NCBI RefSeq assembly: GCF_010729105.1
Contig: NZ_AP022573.1
Span: forward strand, 434,001 to 498,000
DNA length: 64,000 nucleotides
Reading direction: 5' to 3'
Source: Mycobacterium saskatchewanense
GTDB taxonomy: Bacteria > Actinomycetota > Actinomycetes > Mycobacteriales > Mycobacteriaceae
Below, piece after piece: positions 56,807-64,000 of this stretch (the first letter of the stretch is position 1; every line of letters starts with the position of its first letter). A program made the position numbers and the translations under genes. The notes beneath the pieces are model-generated. The model was not told the DNA's origin. It saw nothing but the letters and a program-made list of their open reading frames with translations, and ran no database searches.

Positions 56807-59800
56807 TGCCCAGCGACGTCCGACCGGAGGACGTGGCCATCGTCGGCATCGCCTGCAGGTTTCCCGGCGCCGCCGGCCCCGGCGAGTTCTGGCAGCTGAT
56901 CCGCGATGGGCGCGAAGCGTCGCGGCTGCCCGTGGATCCGGCCGAGTTCGACGCCGACTTCTTCAACGTGTCGCCCCGCGAAGCCCGCGCGATGGACCCC
57001 CGGCAGCGACTGGCGCTCGAACTGGCGTGGGAACTGCTGGAGGACGCCTTCGTGCTGCCGGAAACTGTTCGAGGACAACGGGTTTCCGTTCACCTCGGAG
57101 CAATGACCGACGACTATGCCGTCCTGACGCTGCGTGACCCCGACGGCCTCGACCATCACTCGTTCACCGGCATCAGCCGGGCGATGATCGCCAACCGGAT
57201 CTCATATGCCTTCGGGCTGCACGGCCCGAGCATGACCGTCGATTCCGGCCAATCCTCGTCCCTGGTCGCGGTGCACCTCGCCTGCGCGGGACTGCGGGCG
57301 GGCACGTCGACGCTGGCGATCGCGGGCGGCGTGCACCTGAACCTCGCGGGCGAAACCGCCGCGCTGGAAGGCCGATTCGGCGCGTTGTCGTCGTCCGGTC
57401 ACACCTTCGCATTCGACCGGCGCGCGGACGGTTACGTGCGGGGCGAAGGAGGCGGCCTGGTCCTCCTCAAGCCGCTGCGCGACGCCCTCGACGCCGGGGA
57501 CCGGATCCGTGCGGTCATCCGCGGCAGCGCCGTCGGCAATGCCGGGCACAACGCGGGCGGGCAGACCGCGCCCTCGGTCTCCGGGCAGGCGGACGTCATC
57601 CGGCGCGCGCTGTCCGACGCCGGAATCGACAGCGACGCCGTCGACTACGTGGAGGCCCACGGCACCGGCACCCGGGCCGGTGACCCGGCCGAAATCGAGG
57701 CGCTGGGGCGGGTGTTCGTCGGGCGCCGACGTCGCCCCCTGCGGCTCGGGTCGGTCAAGACCAACATCGGTCACGCCGGGGGCGCAGCCGGAGTCGCGGG
57801 TCTGCTCAAAGCCGTCCTCGCGCTCGAAAACGCCGCCATCCCACCGACCCTCAACTTCGCCGACCCGCTGGCCGGTCTCGACGGCCCGGGCCTGGAGGTC
57901 GTCACCGCGCTCGCGCCGTGGCCGGCTGGCGATGCGCACCGGTGCGCGGGGGTGTCCTCGTTCGGCATGGGCGGCACCAACGCGCACGTGATCGTCGCTG
58001 ATGCCCCCGCCCGAGCCGAAACCCCCGCCGCGCAGGATGATTCGGAACCCGCGATCGCCTGGGTGGTGACGGCGAGTTGCGAACGGGCGCTGGCCAACCA
58101 GGCCGAACGCCTCGCGCAGCGGGTGGCCGGCGACGCGGCGCTGCGCGCCGGAGACGTGGCGTGGTCGCTGGCGACCACCCGCGCGCGGTTCGATCACCGC
58201 GCGGTGCTGGTGGGCCGCGACCGGCAAACACTCGCACGAGGGCTGGCGGATTTGTCGTCCGGGCGGCCGGCCGCGGACTCGGCGATCGGCGTGGCGCACG
58301 ACGCGGGCAGGACCGTGTTCGTGTTTCCCGGCCAGGGCGCGCAGAGGCTGGGGATGGGGGCCGGGCTGTACGCCCGTTTCCCCGAATTCGCGCGCGCCTT
58401 CGACGAAGTCGCAGCGGCGCTGGACGGCCAGCTGCGTCGGCCCGTCCGCGACGTGATGTGGGCCGGCGACGCGGCGGCGCTGGACAACACCGAGTTCGCC
58501 CAGCCGGCGCTGTTCGCCGTCGAGGTGGCGCTGACGGCGCTGCTGCGGCATTGGGGTGTGGTCCCGGATGCGGTGCTGGGTCATTCGGTCGGCGAGCTCA
58601 CCGCCGCGCACGTGGCCGGCGTGTTGTCGCTGCCCGATGCGGCCCAGCTGGTGGCGGCGCGGGGCCGACTGATGGCCGGGCTGCCCGCCGGCGGCGCCAT
58701 GGTGGCGGTGGCCGCCGGTGAAGCCGAGGTGACCCCGCTGCTGCCGCACGGAGTGAGCATCGCGGCGGTCAACGGCCCGGACGCGGTGGTGCTGTCCGGC
58801 GCCGAGGCCGACGTGGGCGCCGTCGCCGAGCGCTTGGCGCGGCGCGGCCGGCGGGTGCACCGGCTTGCCGTTTCACACGCCTTTCATTCCGCGCTGGTCG
58901 AGCCGATGATCGACGACTTCGCGGCGGTGGCGGCCGACATCACGCCCGGCCGACCGCGCATCCCGCTGATGTCCAATGTCTCCGGCGACCCGGCGGGCCC
59001 GGACTACGGGTCGGCGCGGTACTGGGCGCGGCACGCGCGCGCCGCCGTGCGCTTCGCCGACGGCGTTCGAGCCGCCGAGTCGTTGGGCGCCGGGCTGTTC
59101 CTCGAAGTCGGCCCGGGCGGTGGTCTCGGTGCGGCCGTGGAGCAGGCGCTGACCGCGCCGGGGCCGGTGGCGGTGGCCGCGATGCCCAACGACCTGCCTG
59201 AGCCGGAGGCGGTGCTCGCGGCGGCGGCGCGCCTCTTCGTCGCCGGCGCCGACATCGACTGGGCCGCGGCCCTCGGAGGCGGAAAGCGGGTCGCGCTGCC
59301 GACATACGGGTTTGCGCGCCAACGCTTTTGGCTGGGGGACCAGCCGGATCCCGGGACGCCCGAAGCCGCCGGCCTGGCGGGGCGCCTGCGCGACGCCGAA
59401 CCCGACGAACGGCGGCGGCACCTCATCGGGCTGGTCCGCGCCCACGCCGCGGCGGTGCTCGGGCACCCCGACGTCAGCAACGTGGACGCCGGGCGTGCGT
59501 TCCAGGACCTCGGGTTCGACTCGATGGCCGGGGTCGAGCTGCGCACCCGCCTAACCGCCGTGACCGGGCTGACCCTGTCCCGGACGGTCATCTTCGACTA
59601 TCCGAATCCCACGGCGCTGGCCGAGCATCTCGGGCAGCAACTGCTGCACGGCCGCGCGCCGGAGACCGACGACGAGAAGATTCGCGATTTGCTGTTGAGC
59701 ATTCCCATACGTGATCTCCGGGACACCGGATTACTCGACAAACTGTTGTTGCTGGGCGGCGGCCGAGACGGGTCATTTGTCAACCCGGTTGTCGGGGACG

Positions 59801-59877
59801 ACGCCATCGACTCGCTGAGCCCCGACGCGTTAATCGCCTTGGCGCTCAACGGCGACGACGCGAATGATGCGGAATGA
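56806..59877 (+). CDS. pks9: Type I PKS loading module KSQ-AT-ACP (pks9-like)
   Basis: 1,023 residues with no N-terminal docking helix. KS-like domain (9-420): the active-site motif is VDSGQSSS, with Gln149 where Cys is normal; both histidines remain (His285, His323). This is the KSQ form that decarboxylates malonyl-ACP to make a starter. AT (about 500-800): Ser594 in GHSVG and HAFHS at 691-695, malonyl-type. ACP: Ser906 in GFDSMAGVE. The C-terminal tail (EKIRDLLLSIPIRDL, IDSLSPDALIALAL) resembles a docking domain that hands the starter to a downstream module. ATG at 56806 overlaps the pks8/17 stop. Confidence 0.93.
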   Translation: MPSDVRPEDVAIVGIACRFPGAAGPGEFWQLIRDGREASRLPVDPAEFDADFFNVSPREARAMDPRQRLALELAWELLEDAFVLPETVRGQRVSVHLGAMTDDYAVLTLRDPDGLDHHSFTGISRAMIANRISYAFGLHGPSMTVDSGQSSSLVAVHLACAGLRAGTSTLAIAGGVHLNLAGETAALEGRFGALSSSGHTFAFDRRADGYVRGEGGGLVLLKPLRDALDAGDRIRAVIRGSAVGNAGHNAGGQTAPSVSGQADVIRRALSDAGIDSDAVDYVEAHGTGTRAGDPAEIEALGRVFVGRRRRPLRLGSVKTNIGHAGGAAGVAGLLKAVLALENAAIPPTLNFADPLAGLDGPGLEVVTALAPWPAGDAHRCAGVSSFGMGGTNAHVIVADAPARAETPAAQDDSEPAIAWVVTASCERALANQAERLAQRVAGDAALRAGDVAWSLATTRARFDHRAVLVGRDRQTLARGLADLSSGRPAADSAIGVAHDAGRTVFVFPGQGAQRLGMGAGLYARFPEFARAFDEVAAALDGQLRRPVRDVMWAGDAAALDNTEFAQPALFAVEVALTALLRHWGVVPDAVLGHSVGELTAAHVAGVLSLPDAAQLVAARGRLMAGLPAGGAMVAVAAGEAEVTPLLPHGVSIAAVNGPDAVVLSGAEADVGAVAERLARRGRRVHRLAVSHAFHSALVEPMIDDFAAVAADITPGRPRIPLMSNVSGDPAGPDYGSARYWARHARAAVRFADGVRAAESLGAGLFLEVGPGGGLGAAVEQALTAPGPVAVAAMPNDLPEPEAVLAAAARLFVAGADIDWAAALGGGKRVALPTYGFARQRFWLGDQPDPGTPEAAGLAGRLRDAEPDERRRHLIGLVRAHAAAVLGHPDVSNVDAGRAFQDLGFDSMAGVELRTRLTAVTGLTLSRTVIFDYPNPTALAEHLGQQLLHGRAPETDDEKIRDLLLSIPIRDLRDTGLLDKLLLLGGGRDGSFVNPVVGDDAIDSLSPDALIALALNGDDANDAE

Positions 59878-59950
59878 AAAACGATGCCGCCCATGTTCGA
59901 ACTGACGTATTCCGCCGCAATAATTGTACAGATGTCGAATATCGTTCGCT

Positions 59951-59979
59951 TTGCCTCGCGGAACCGAAACTTTTAAGCT
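59951..59979 (+). promoter_or_regulatory. Promoter before pks11
   Basis: TTGCCT (59951-59956) and TAAGCT (59974-59979) are separated by exactly 17 bp, in a comparatively AT-rich 184-bp spacer, 83 bp before the pks11 ATG. It suggests pks11 can be expressed independently of pks7-9. Confidence 0.5.
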
Positions 59980-60061
59980 TCCCTCGATCAGGCATACCGG
60001 GCCGCGGCGCGGATCGAATTTCGTTTGTTCGCCCGGTAACGACCCCCCGAAGGATAAGACC

Positions 60062-61123
60062 ATGAGCGTCATTGCGGGTGTGTTCGGGGTGTTGCCGCCG
60101 CACCGGTACAGCCAAAGCGAGATCACCGATCGGTTTGTCGAGTTTCCGGGGCTGAAGGAGCACGAGGACATCGTTCGGCGGCTGCACGCCGCCGCGAAGG
60201 TGAACAGCCGCCACTTCGTCCTGCCGCTGGAGCGTTACCCCTCGCTGACCGACTTCGGCGAGGCCAACGAGATCTTCATCGAAGCCGCCGTGGACCTCGG
60301 CTGCGCGGCGCTGCTCGGCGCACTCGAAGAGGCGGGCCTGCAGCCGCAGGACGTCGACATGATCGCGACGACCACGGTCACCGGTGTTGCCGTACCGTCG
60401 CTGGATGCCCGGATCGCCGGGCGGCTGGGGCTGCGACCGGACGTGCGCCGGGTGCCGCTGTTCGGCCTCGGTTGCGTGGCCGGCGCGGCCGGCGTGGCCA
60501 GGCTGAACGACTACCTGCGCGGCGCGCCCGACGACGTGGCGGTCCTGATCTCGGTGGAGCTCTGCTCGCTCACCTATCCCGCGGTGAAGCCGACGGTGTC
60601 GGGCCTGGTCGGCAGCGCGCTGTTCGGGGACGGTGCCGCCGCGGTGGTGGCCGTCGGCGAACGCCGCGCCGAACAGCTGCGGCCCGGCGGTCCCGACGTC
60701 CTCGACTCGCGCAGCCGCCTCTACCCGGAATCGCTGCACATCATGGGCTGGAACGTCGGCTCGTCGGGGCTGCAGCTCGTACTGTCACCGGAACTCCCCG
60801 ACCTCATCGACCGGTACCTGGCCGACGACGTCGCCGGGTTCCTGGCCACGCACGGGCTGACTAAGGACGACATCGGCGCATGGGTGAGCCACCCAGAGGG
60901 CCCGAAGGTCATCAATGCCATCGCCAGGAGCCTCGACCTACCCCCGGACGCGCTCGAGCTGACCTGGCGCTCGCTGGGCGAGATCGCCAACCTGTCGTCG
61001 GCCTCGGTGCTGCACATCCTGCGGGACACCATCGCCAAACCGCCGCCGAGCGGAAGTCCCGGCCTGATGCTGGCGATGGGACCCGGCTTCTGTTCCGAGC
61101 TGGTGTTGCTGCGCTGGCACTGA
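60062..61123 (+). CDS. pks11: Type III polyketide synthase (pks11-like)
   Basis: 353 residues from ATG 60062 with AAGGA about 8 bp upstream; the frame is open to 59924 but that part is not conserved. Same length and residue numbering as the pks10-like paralogue: Cys138 (GLGCVAGA), His277 (WVSHPEG), Asn310 (ANLSSASV). M. tuberculosis Pks11 has been shown to form methyl-branched alkylpyrones using methylmalonyl-CoA. With the loader and extender modules upstream it could take a polyketide chain as starter. In H37Rv cyp139 follows; here the next gene is the ABC-F gene. Confidence 0.92.
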   Translation: MSVIAGVFGVLPPHRYSQSEITDRFVEFPGLKEHEDIVRRLHAAAKVNSRHFVLPLERYPSLTDFGEANEIFIEAAVDLGCAALLGALEEAGLQPQDVDMIATTTVTGVAVPSLDARIAGRLGLRPDVRRVPLFGLGCVAGAAGVARLNDYLRGAPDDVAVLISVELCSLTYPAVKPTVSGLVGSALFGDGAAAVVAVGERRAEQLRPGGPDVLDSRSRLYPESLHIMGWNVGSSGLQLVLSPELPDLIDRYLADDVAGFLATHGLTKDDIGAWVSHPEGPKVINAIARSLDLPPDALELTWRSLGEIANLSSASVLHILRDTIAKPPPSGSPGLMLAMGPGFCSELVLLRWH

Positions 61124-61355
61124 GCCGGCGACCTTTACGAGAACCCGGGCTTGGAGGTTTCTCTCATCGGGTTCCCCCCCGGCGTGGTCGGCCGGCCGGG
61201 GGAGTCCAGGAACCGCTGAGCGGTTTCCACCAGAATCCGGCCGCCCCGGGCGTTGAGATGGACTCGGGAATCCATCGGTAGGTTCCCCTGGACGCGGTGG
61301 TGCTGGAACCCACGCACGCCACCGTTTCGGTTCGGCCGCCGACCACAACGGATCA

Positions 61356-63125
61356 TTAGAGCAGGTCGGACAGCTCCAACCAGCGGCTCTCCTGCTTGGC
61401 GACCTCGTCCTCGAGCGCGCGCAGCTCGCCGGTGAGCCGCGTGATGCCGACATGGTCCGACTGGTCATGCTCGGCCAGCTCCCGATGCTTGGCCTTGATC
61501 CGGTCGGCCAGGCGGCCGAGCTGGCGGTCGACGGACGCCAGCTCCTTCTCGGCGGCGCGTCGCTGCGCACCCGACATGCCCTCGGCGGGGGCGGCCGGCT
61601 CGACCCGCCCGGCCGCGGGTTCCCGCTGGGCGGCCAGCCGCAGGTACTCGTCGACCCCGCCGGGCAGGTGCCGCAACCGGCCGTCGAGGATCGCGTACTG
61701 CTGGTCGGTGACCCGCTCGAGCAGATAGCGGTCGTGGGAGACGACGATCAGGGTGCCGGCCCAGGAGTCGAGCAGGTCCTCCATGGCGGTCAGGGTGTCG
61801 GTGTCGACGTCGTTGGTGGGCTCGTCGAGCAGCAGGACGTTCGGCTCGTCGAGCAGCGTGAGCATGAGCTGCAGCCGCCGGCGCTGGCCGCCCGACAGCT
61901 CACCGACGCGGGCGGACAGCTGCCCGCGGCCGAACCCGAGCCGTTCCAGCAACTGGGTCGGCGTGACCTCGCCGCCCTCGACCTCGTATCCGGCGCGCAG
62001 CCCGCCGATCACATCGGCGATCCGGTCGCCGGCGAAGGCCGCCAGCCGCTCGCCCTGCTGGTCGAGCACGGCCAGGCGCACGGTCTTGCCGCGCTTGACA
62101 CGCCCGGAGTCCGGCGTGACGGTGCCGGCGATCAGGCCGAGCAGGGTCGACTTCCCGGCGCCGTTGGCGCCGACGATGCCGGTGCGCTCACCTGGCGCGA
62201 TACGCCATTCGACGTCGCGCAGCACGGGCCGGCCGCCATAGGAGACCGACACGTCGAGCAGGTCGACGACATCCTTTCCCAGCCGGGCGGAGGCCAGCTT
62301 GGCCAGCTCGACGGTGTTGCGCAGCGGCGGTACGTCGGCGATCAGCTGATTCGCGGCCTCGATGCGGAACCTGGGCTTCGACGTCCGGGCCGGGGGGCCC
62401 CGGCGCAGCCAGGCCAGCTCCTTGCGCATGAGGTTCTGCCGTTTGGCCTCCGACGCCGCCGCCATGCGGTCGCGCTCCACGCGCTGCAGCACGTAGGCCG
62501 CGTACCCGCCCTCGAACGGCTCCACGATCCCGTCGTGCACCTCCCACGTCGTGGTCGCGACCTCGTCGAGAAACCAGCGGTCGTGGGTCACCAGCAGCAG
62601 GCCGCCCGTGTTGCGGGGCCAGCGCTGCTGCAGGTGGCCGGCCAGCCAGGTGATGCCCTCGATATCGAGGTGGTTCGTGGGCTCGTCGAGGGCAATCACG
62701 TCCCAGTCGCCGATCAGCAGCCGGGCCAGCTGCACCCGCCGCCGCTGGCCCCCGCTGAGCGTCGAGACGGGCGCGTCCCAGGCGATGTCGGACACCAGCC
62801 CGCCGACCACGTCGCGCACGCGCGGGTCACCGGCCCACTGGTGTTCGGGCTGCTCGCCGACGAGCGTCCAGCCCACCGTGCGACCGGGGTCCAGGGTGTC
62901 CGCCTGGCTGAGCGAGCCGACCCGCAATCCGGTGCGGCGGGTGACCCGCCCGGAGTCCGGTCGCAGCTGACCGGTCAGCAGGGCCAGCAGGCTGGACTTG
63001 CCATCGCCGTTGCGCCCGACGATGCCGACGCGCGCGCCGTCGTTCACGCCGAGCGTGACCGACTCGAAGACGACTTGCGTCGGGTATTGCAGGTGTACGG
63101 CCTCGGCCCCCAGCAGGTGTGCCAC
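61356..63125 (-). CDS. ABC-F family ATPase, Uup type (intact; split as Rv1667c/Rv1668c in H37Rv)
   Basis: 589 residues with two ABC domains and no membrane segments. Domain 1: Walker A GRNGDGKSS, signature LSGGQRRRVQLARLL, Walker B VIALDEPTNHLD. Linker about 215-275 (RKELAWLRRGPPARTSKPR), the Uup-like form. Domain 2: GANGAGKST, LSGGQRRRLQLML, LLLDEPTNDVD. The C-terminal 80 residues are a charged coiled coil (RRAAEKELASVDRQLGRLAD), like the Uup DNA/RNA-binding tail. H37Rv annotates this locus as two fragments of a macrolide-transport ATPase; 372 plus 217 residues equals this length. ABC-F proteins act on ribosomes, so the transporter label is probably wrong. Start ATG at 63125. Confidence 0.9.
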   Translation of the reverse strand: MAHLLGAEAVHLQYPTQVVFESVTLGVNDGARVGIVGRNGDGKSSLLALLTGQLRPDSGRVTRRTGLRVGSLSQADTLDPGRTVGWTLVGEQPEHQWAGDPRVRDVVGGLVSDIAWDAPVSTLSGGQRRRVQLARLLIGDWDVIALDEPTNHLDIEGITWLAGHLQQRWPRNTGGLLLVTHDRWFLDEVATTTWEVHDGIVEPFEGGYAAYVLQRVERDRMAAASEAKRQNLMRKELAWLRRGPPARTSKPRFRIEAANQLIADVPPLRNTVELAKLASARLGKDVVDLLDVSVSYGGRPVLRDVEWRIAPGERTGIVGANGAGKSTLLGLIAGTVTPDSGRVKRGKTVRLAVLDQQGERLAAFAGDRIADVIGGLRAGYEVEGGEVTPTQLLERLGFGRGQLSARVGELSGGQRRRLQLMLTLLDEPNVLLLDEPTNDVDTDTLTAMEDLLDSWAGTLIVVSHDRYLLERVTDQQYAILDGRLRHLPGGVDEYLRLAAQREPAAGRVEPAAPAEGMSGAQRRAAEKELASVDRQLGRLADRIKAKHRELAEHDQSDHVGITRLTGELRALEDEVAKQESRWLELSDLL

Positions 63126-63227
63126 CTGCCCGACGGTAGCGCGGCGGCTACTGGAGGGTGAGCAGGGCCTGGTCGACGTGGCTCTGCGTTTCGGGTGAGC
63201 CCTTGCCGATGACGGGTGGGCGCCCGC

Positions 63228-63584
63228 CTAGCGCCAGCCGGGCGGCAGGTCGGCCGCGTGGTTCGGGCAGGCGTCCTGGGTGGCGGCAAGCAGGACGTGC
63301 CCCGCGTCCTCCGGCGGCATCTCGGTGGACAGCACCGCGAGCGCATATTGCACCGGAGTCGAGGAGTAGCCCAGGCGGATCGCCGTGGCGTGATCGTCCA
63401 TCAGCGCACAAGCCTCTCGTTCGCGGTTGGTGTCCGCGTGGCCGATTGCGGCGCCATACCACGGCAGGCCGGCCATCAACATCGGTGCCAGGGCCCGGAC
63501 CGTGCGCTTGGCGACCTTCGCGCGCCTCTCGCGCCGCTGACCGGCGTCGGAGTACTGGCTTGTGTGCAATTGCGAGGCGTACAT
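63228..63584 (-). CDS. DUF732-family small secreted protein
   Basis: 118 residues from ATG 63584. A basic N region (about 1-30) precedes a hydrophobic stretch ALAPMLMAGLPWYGAAIGHA, a probable signal peptide or anchor ending in A-x-A-like GHA. The mature part has two cysteines (EACALMDDH and DACPNHA) bracketing helices, with MPPEDAGHVLLAATQDACP, the mycobacterial DUF732 pattern. Function unknown. A longer frame to 63824 lacks family similarity. The N region is unusually long for a signal peptide, so the true start may lie further in. Confidence 0.7.
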   Translation of the reverse strand: MYASQLHTSQYSDAGQRRERRAKVAKRTVRALAPMLMAGLPWYGAAIGHADTNREREACALMDDHATAIRLGYSSTPVQYALAVLSTEMPPEDAGHVLLAATQDACPNHAADLPPGWR

Positions 63585-63718
63585 AAGGGGTGCTACCCAG
63601 CCGCGCCCGGATCTAAACCTCGCTCCCGGGCTGCCTGGGATCGGCAGCCGCCCGGTGACGCAAACATTTCGCAGGGCGCCGGCCATAACCCTCGGCCCGC
63701 ACAGCGAAATGAACCTCG

Positions 63719-63897
63719 ATGCGCACCACCCGCACCCTCCGAGAAAGTCATCGCCGGGGCATTGCTCTCGGGCGGCCTCGCCGACCGGTAAGCACGTCAC
63801 CGACCCGTTCCGCGGCTGGGACATGTCGGTATGCCACGCCTACTACCCCACGGACAACGGCCAGCAAATCCTCGGGATGTTCTGCCCGCACGCGTGA
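63719..63897 (+). pseudogene. Decayed small secreted-protein gene
   Basis: Three adjacent frames hold pieces of one familiar mycobacterial secreted-protein layout. An ATG at 63719 gives MRTTRTLR. A signal-peptide core EKVIAGALLSGGLA follows, shifted to another frame from about 63742 and stopping at 63789. The C-terminal piece FRGWDMSVCHAYYPTDNGQ is in the third frame and ends at the TGA at 63895-63897. At least two frame changes, and probably a deletion between signal peptide and mature part, are needed to explain this. Sequencing error cannot be excluded. The remainder (63898-64000) shows nothing recognisable. Confidence 0.5.
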
Positions 63898-64000
63898 CCC
63901 GGTGCCCGGACGGGGCCCCTGATCGCACGCTCGCGAACCGGGAATGACCCGCACGAGTGCGCCGTCGGGCCACGCCCGCGCCGCCCGGCGGGCAAACGCC

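Noticed and set aside
43022..59877. Possibility that the polyketide genes were recently acquired
   Set aside because: Order and content match the M. tuberculosis pks10-pks7-pks8-pks17-pks9-pks11 block, so this is ancestral; only the IS is clearly new.
61135..61356. A 73-codon minus-strand frame between pks11 and the ABC-F gene
   Set aside because: No recognised domain, no good ribosome-binding site, and no trace of cyp139, which occupies this side of pks11 in H37Rv. Might be a remnant of something but cannot be supported.

Overview
This window looks like chromosome from a slow-growing Mycobacterium outside the M. tuberculosis complex. It is GC-rich. Gene content and order follow the M. tuberculosis H37Rv block Rv1635c to Rv1668c, recognised from remembered protein families (no search was run), with several differences: five tandem PE genes replace PE_PGRS30 between pheT and argC, PE17 and cyp139 are missing, and an ABC-F gene that is split in H37Rv is intact.

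Layout. 1-3,456: partial MgtC-family gene, LAM-capping mannosyltransferase (capA), a universal stress protein and a metallo-beta-lactamase-fold hydrolase. 3,571-12,069: uvrA, a small hypothetical, a membrane-anchored esterase and lysX. 12,070-14,390: translation operon infC (ATC start, hairpin-bearing leader)-rpmI-rplT-tsnR. 14,414-17,440: an MpaB/DUF2236 oxygenase-like gene with a palindromic operator inside its promoter, a class III adenylate cyclase and a rhomboid-like membrane protein. 17,560-21,089: pheS-pheT. 21,090-33,215: five same-strand PE genes, each with a TA(G/C)(G/C)CT -10-like box; the last encodes about 1,605 residues of leucine/proline-rich repeats. 33,347-41,832: arginine operon argC-J-B-D-F-R-G-H behind a perfect 20-bp ARG box. 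41,935-61,123: polyketide locus. 61,356-64,000: ABC-F ATPase, DUF732 secreted protein and a decayed small secreted-protein gene.

The polyketide locus is the most interesting part. Two type III synthases (pks10, pks11) flank three type I proteins. Pks9 is read here as a loading module: its KS has Gln in place of the catalytic Cys (KSQ), followed by a malonyl-type AT, an ACP and a C-terminal docking tail. Pks7 is a complete fully reducing module with a methylmalonyl-type AT. Pks8/17 is a complete fully reducing module with a malonyl-type AT. Together they look like a split version of an alternating mycoketide-type synthase, whose methyl-branched chain could be handed to the type III enzymes. 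In this genome pks8/17 is cut by a 1,094-bp IS481-family element (perfect 10-bp terminal repeats, 6-bp target duplication GTTAGC) between the DH and ER domains, so the pathway is probably broken or altered in this strain.

No tRNA, rRNA, CRISPR array or phage genes were seen.
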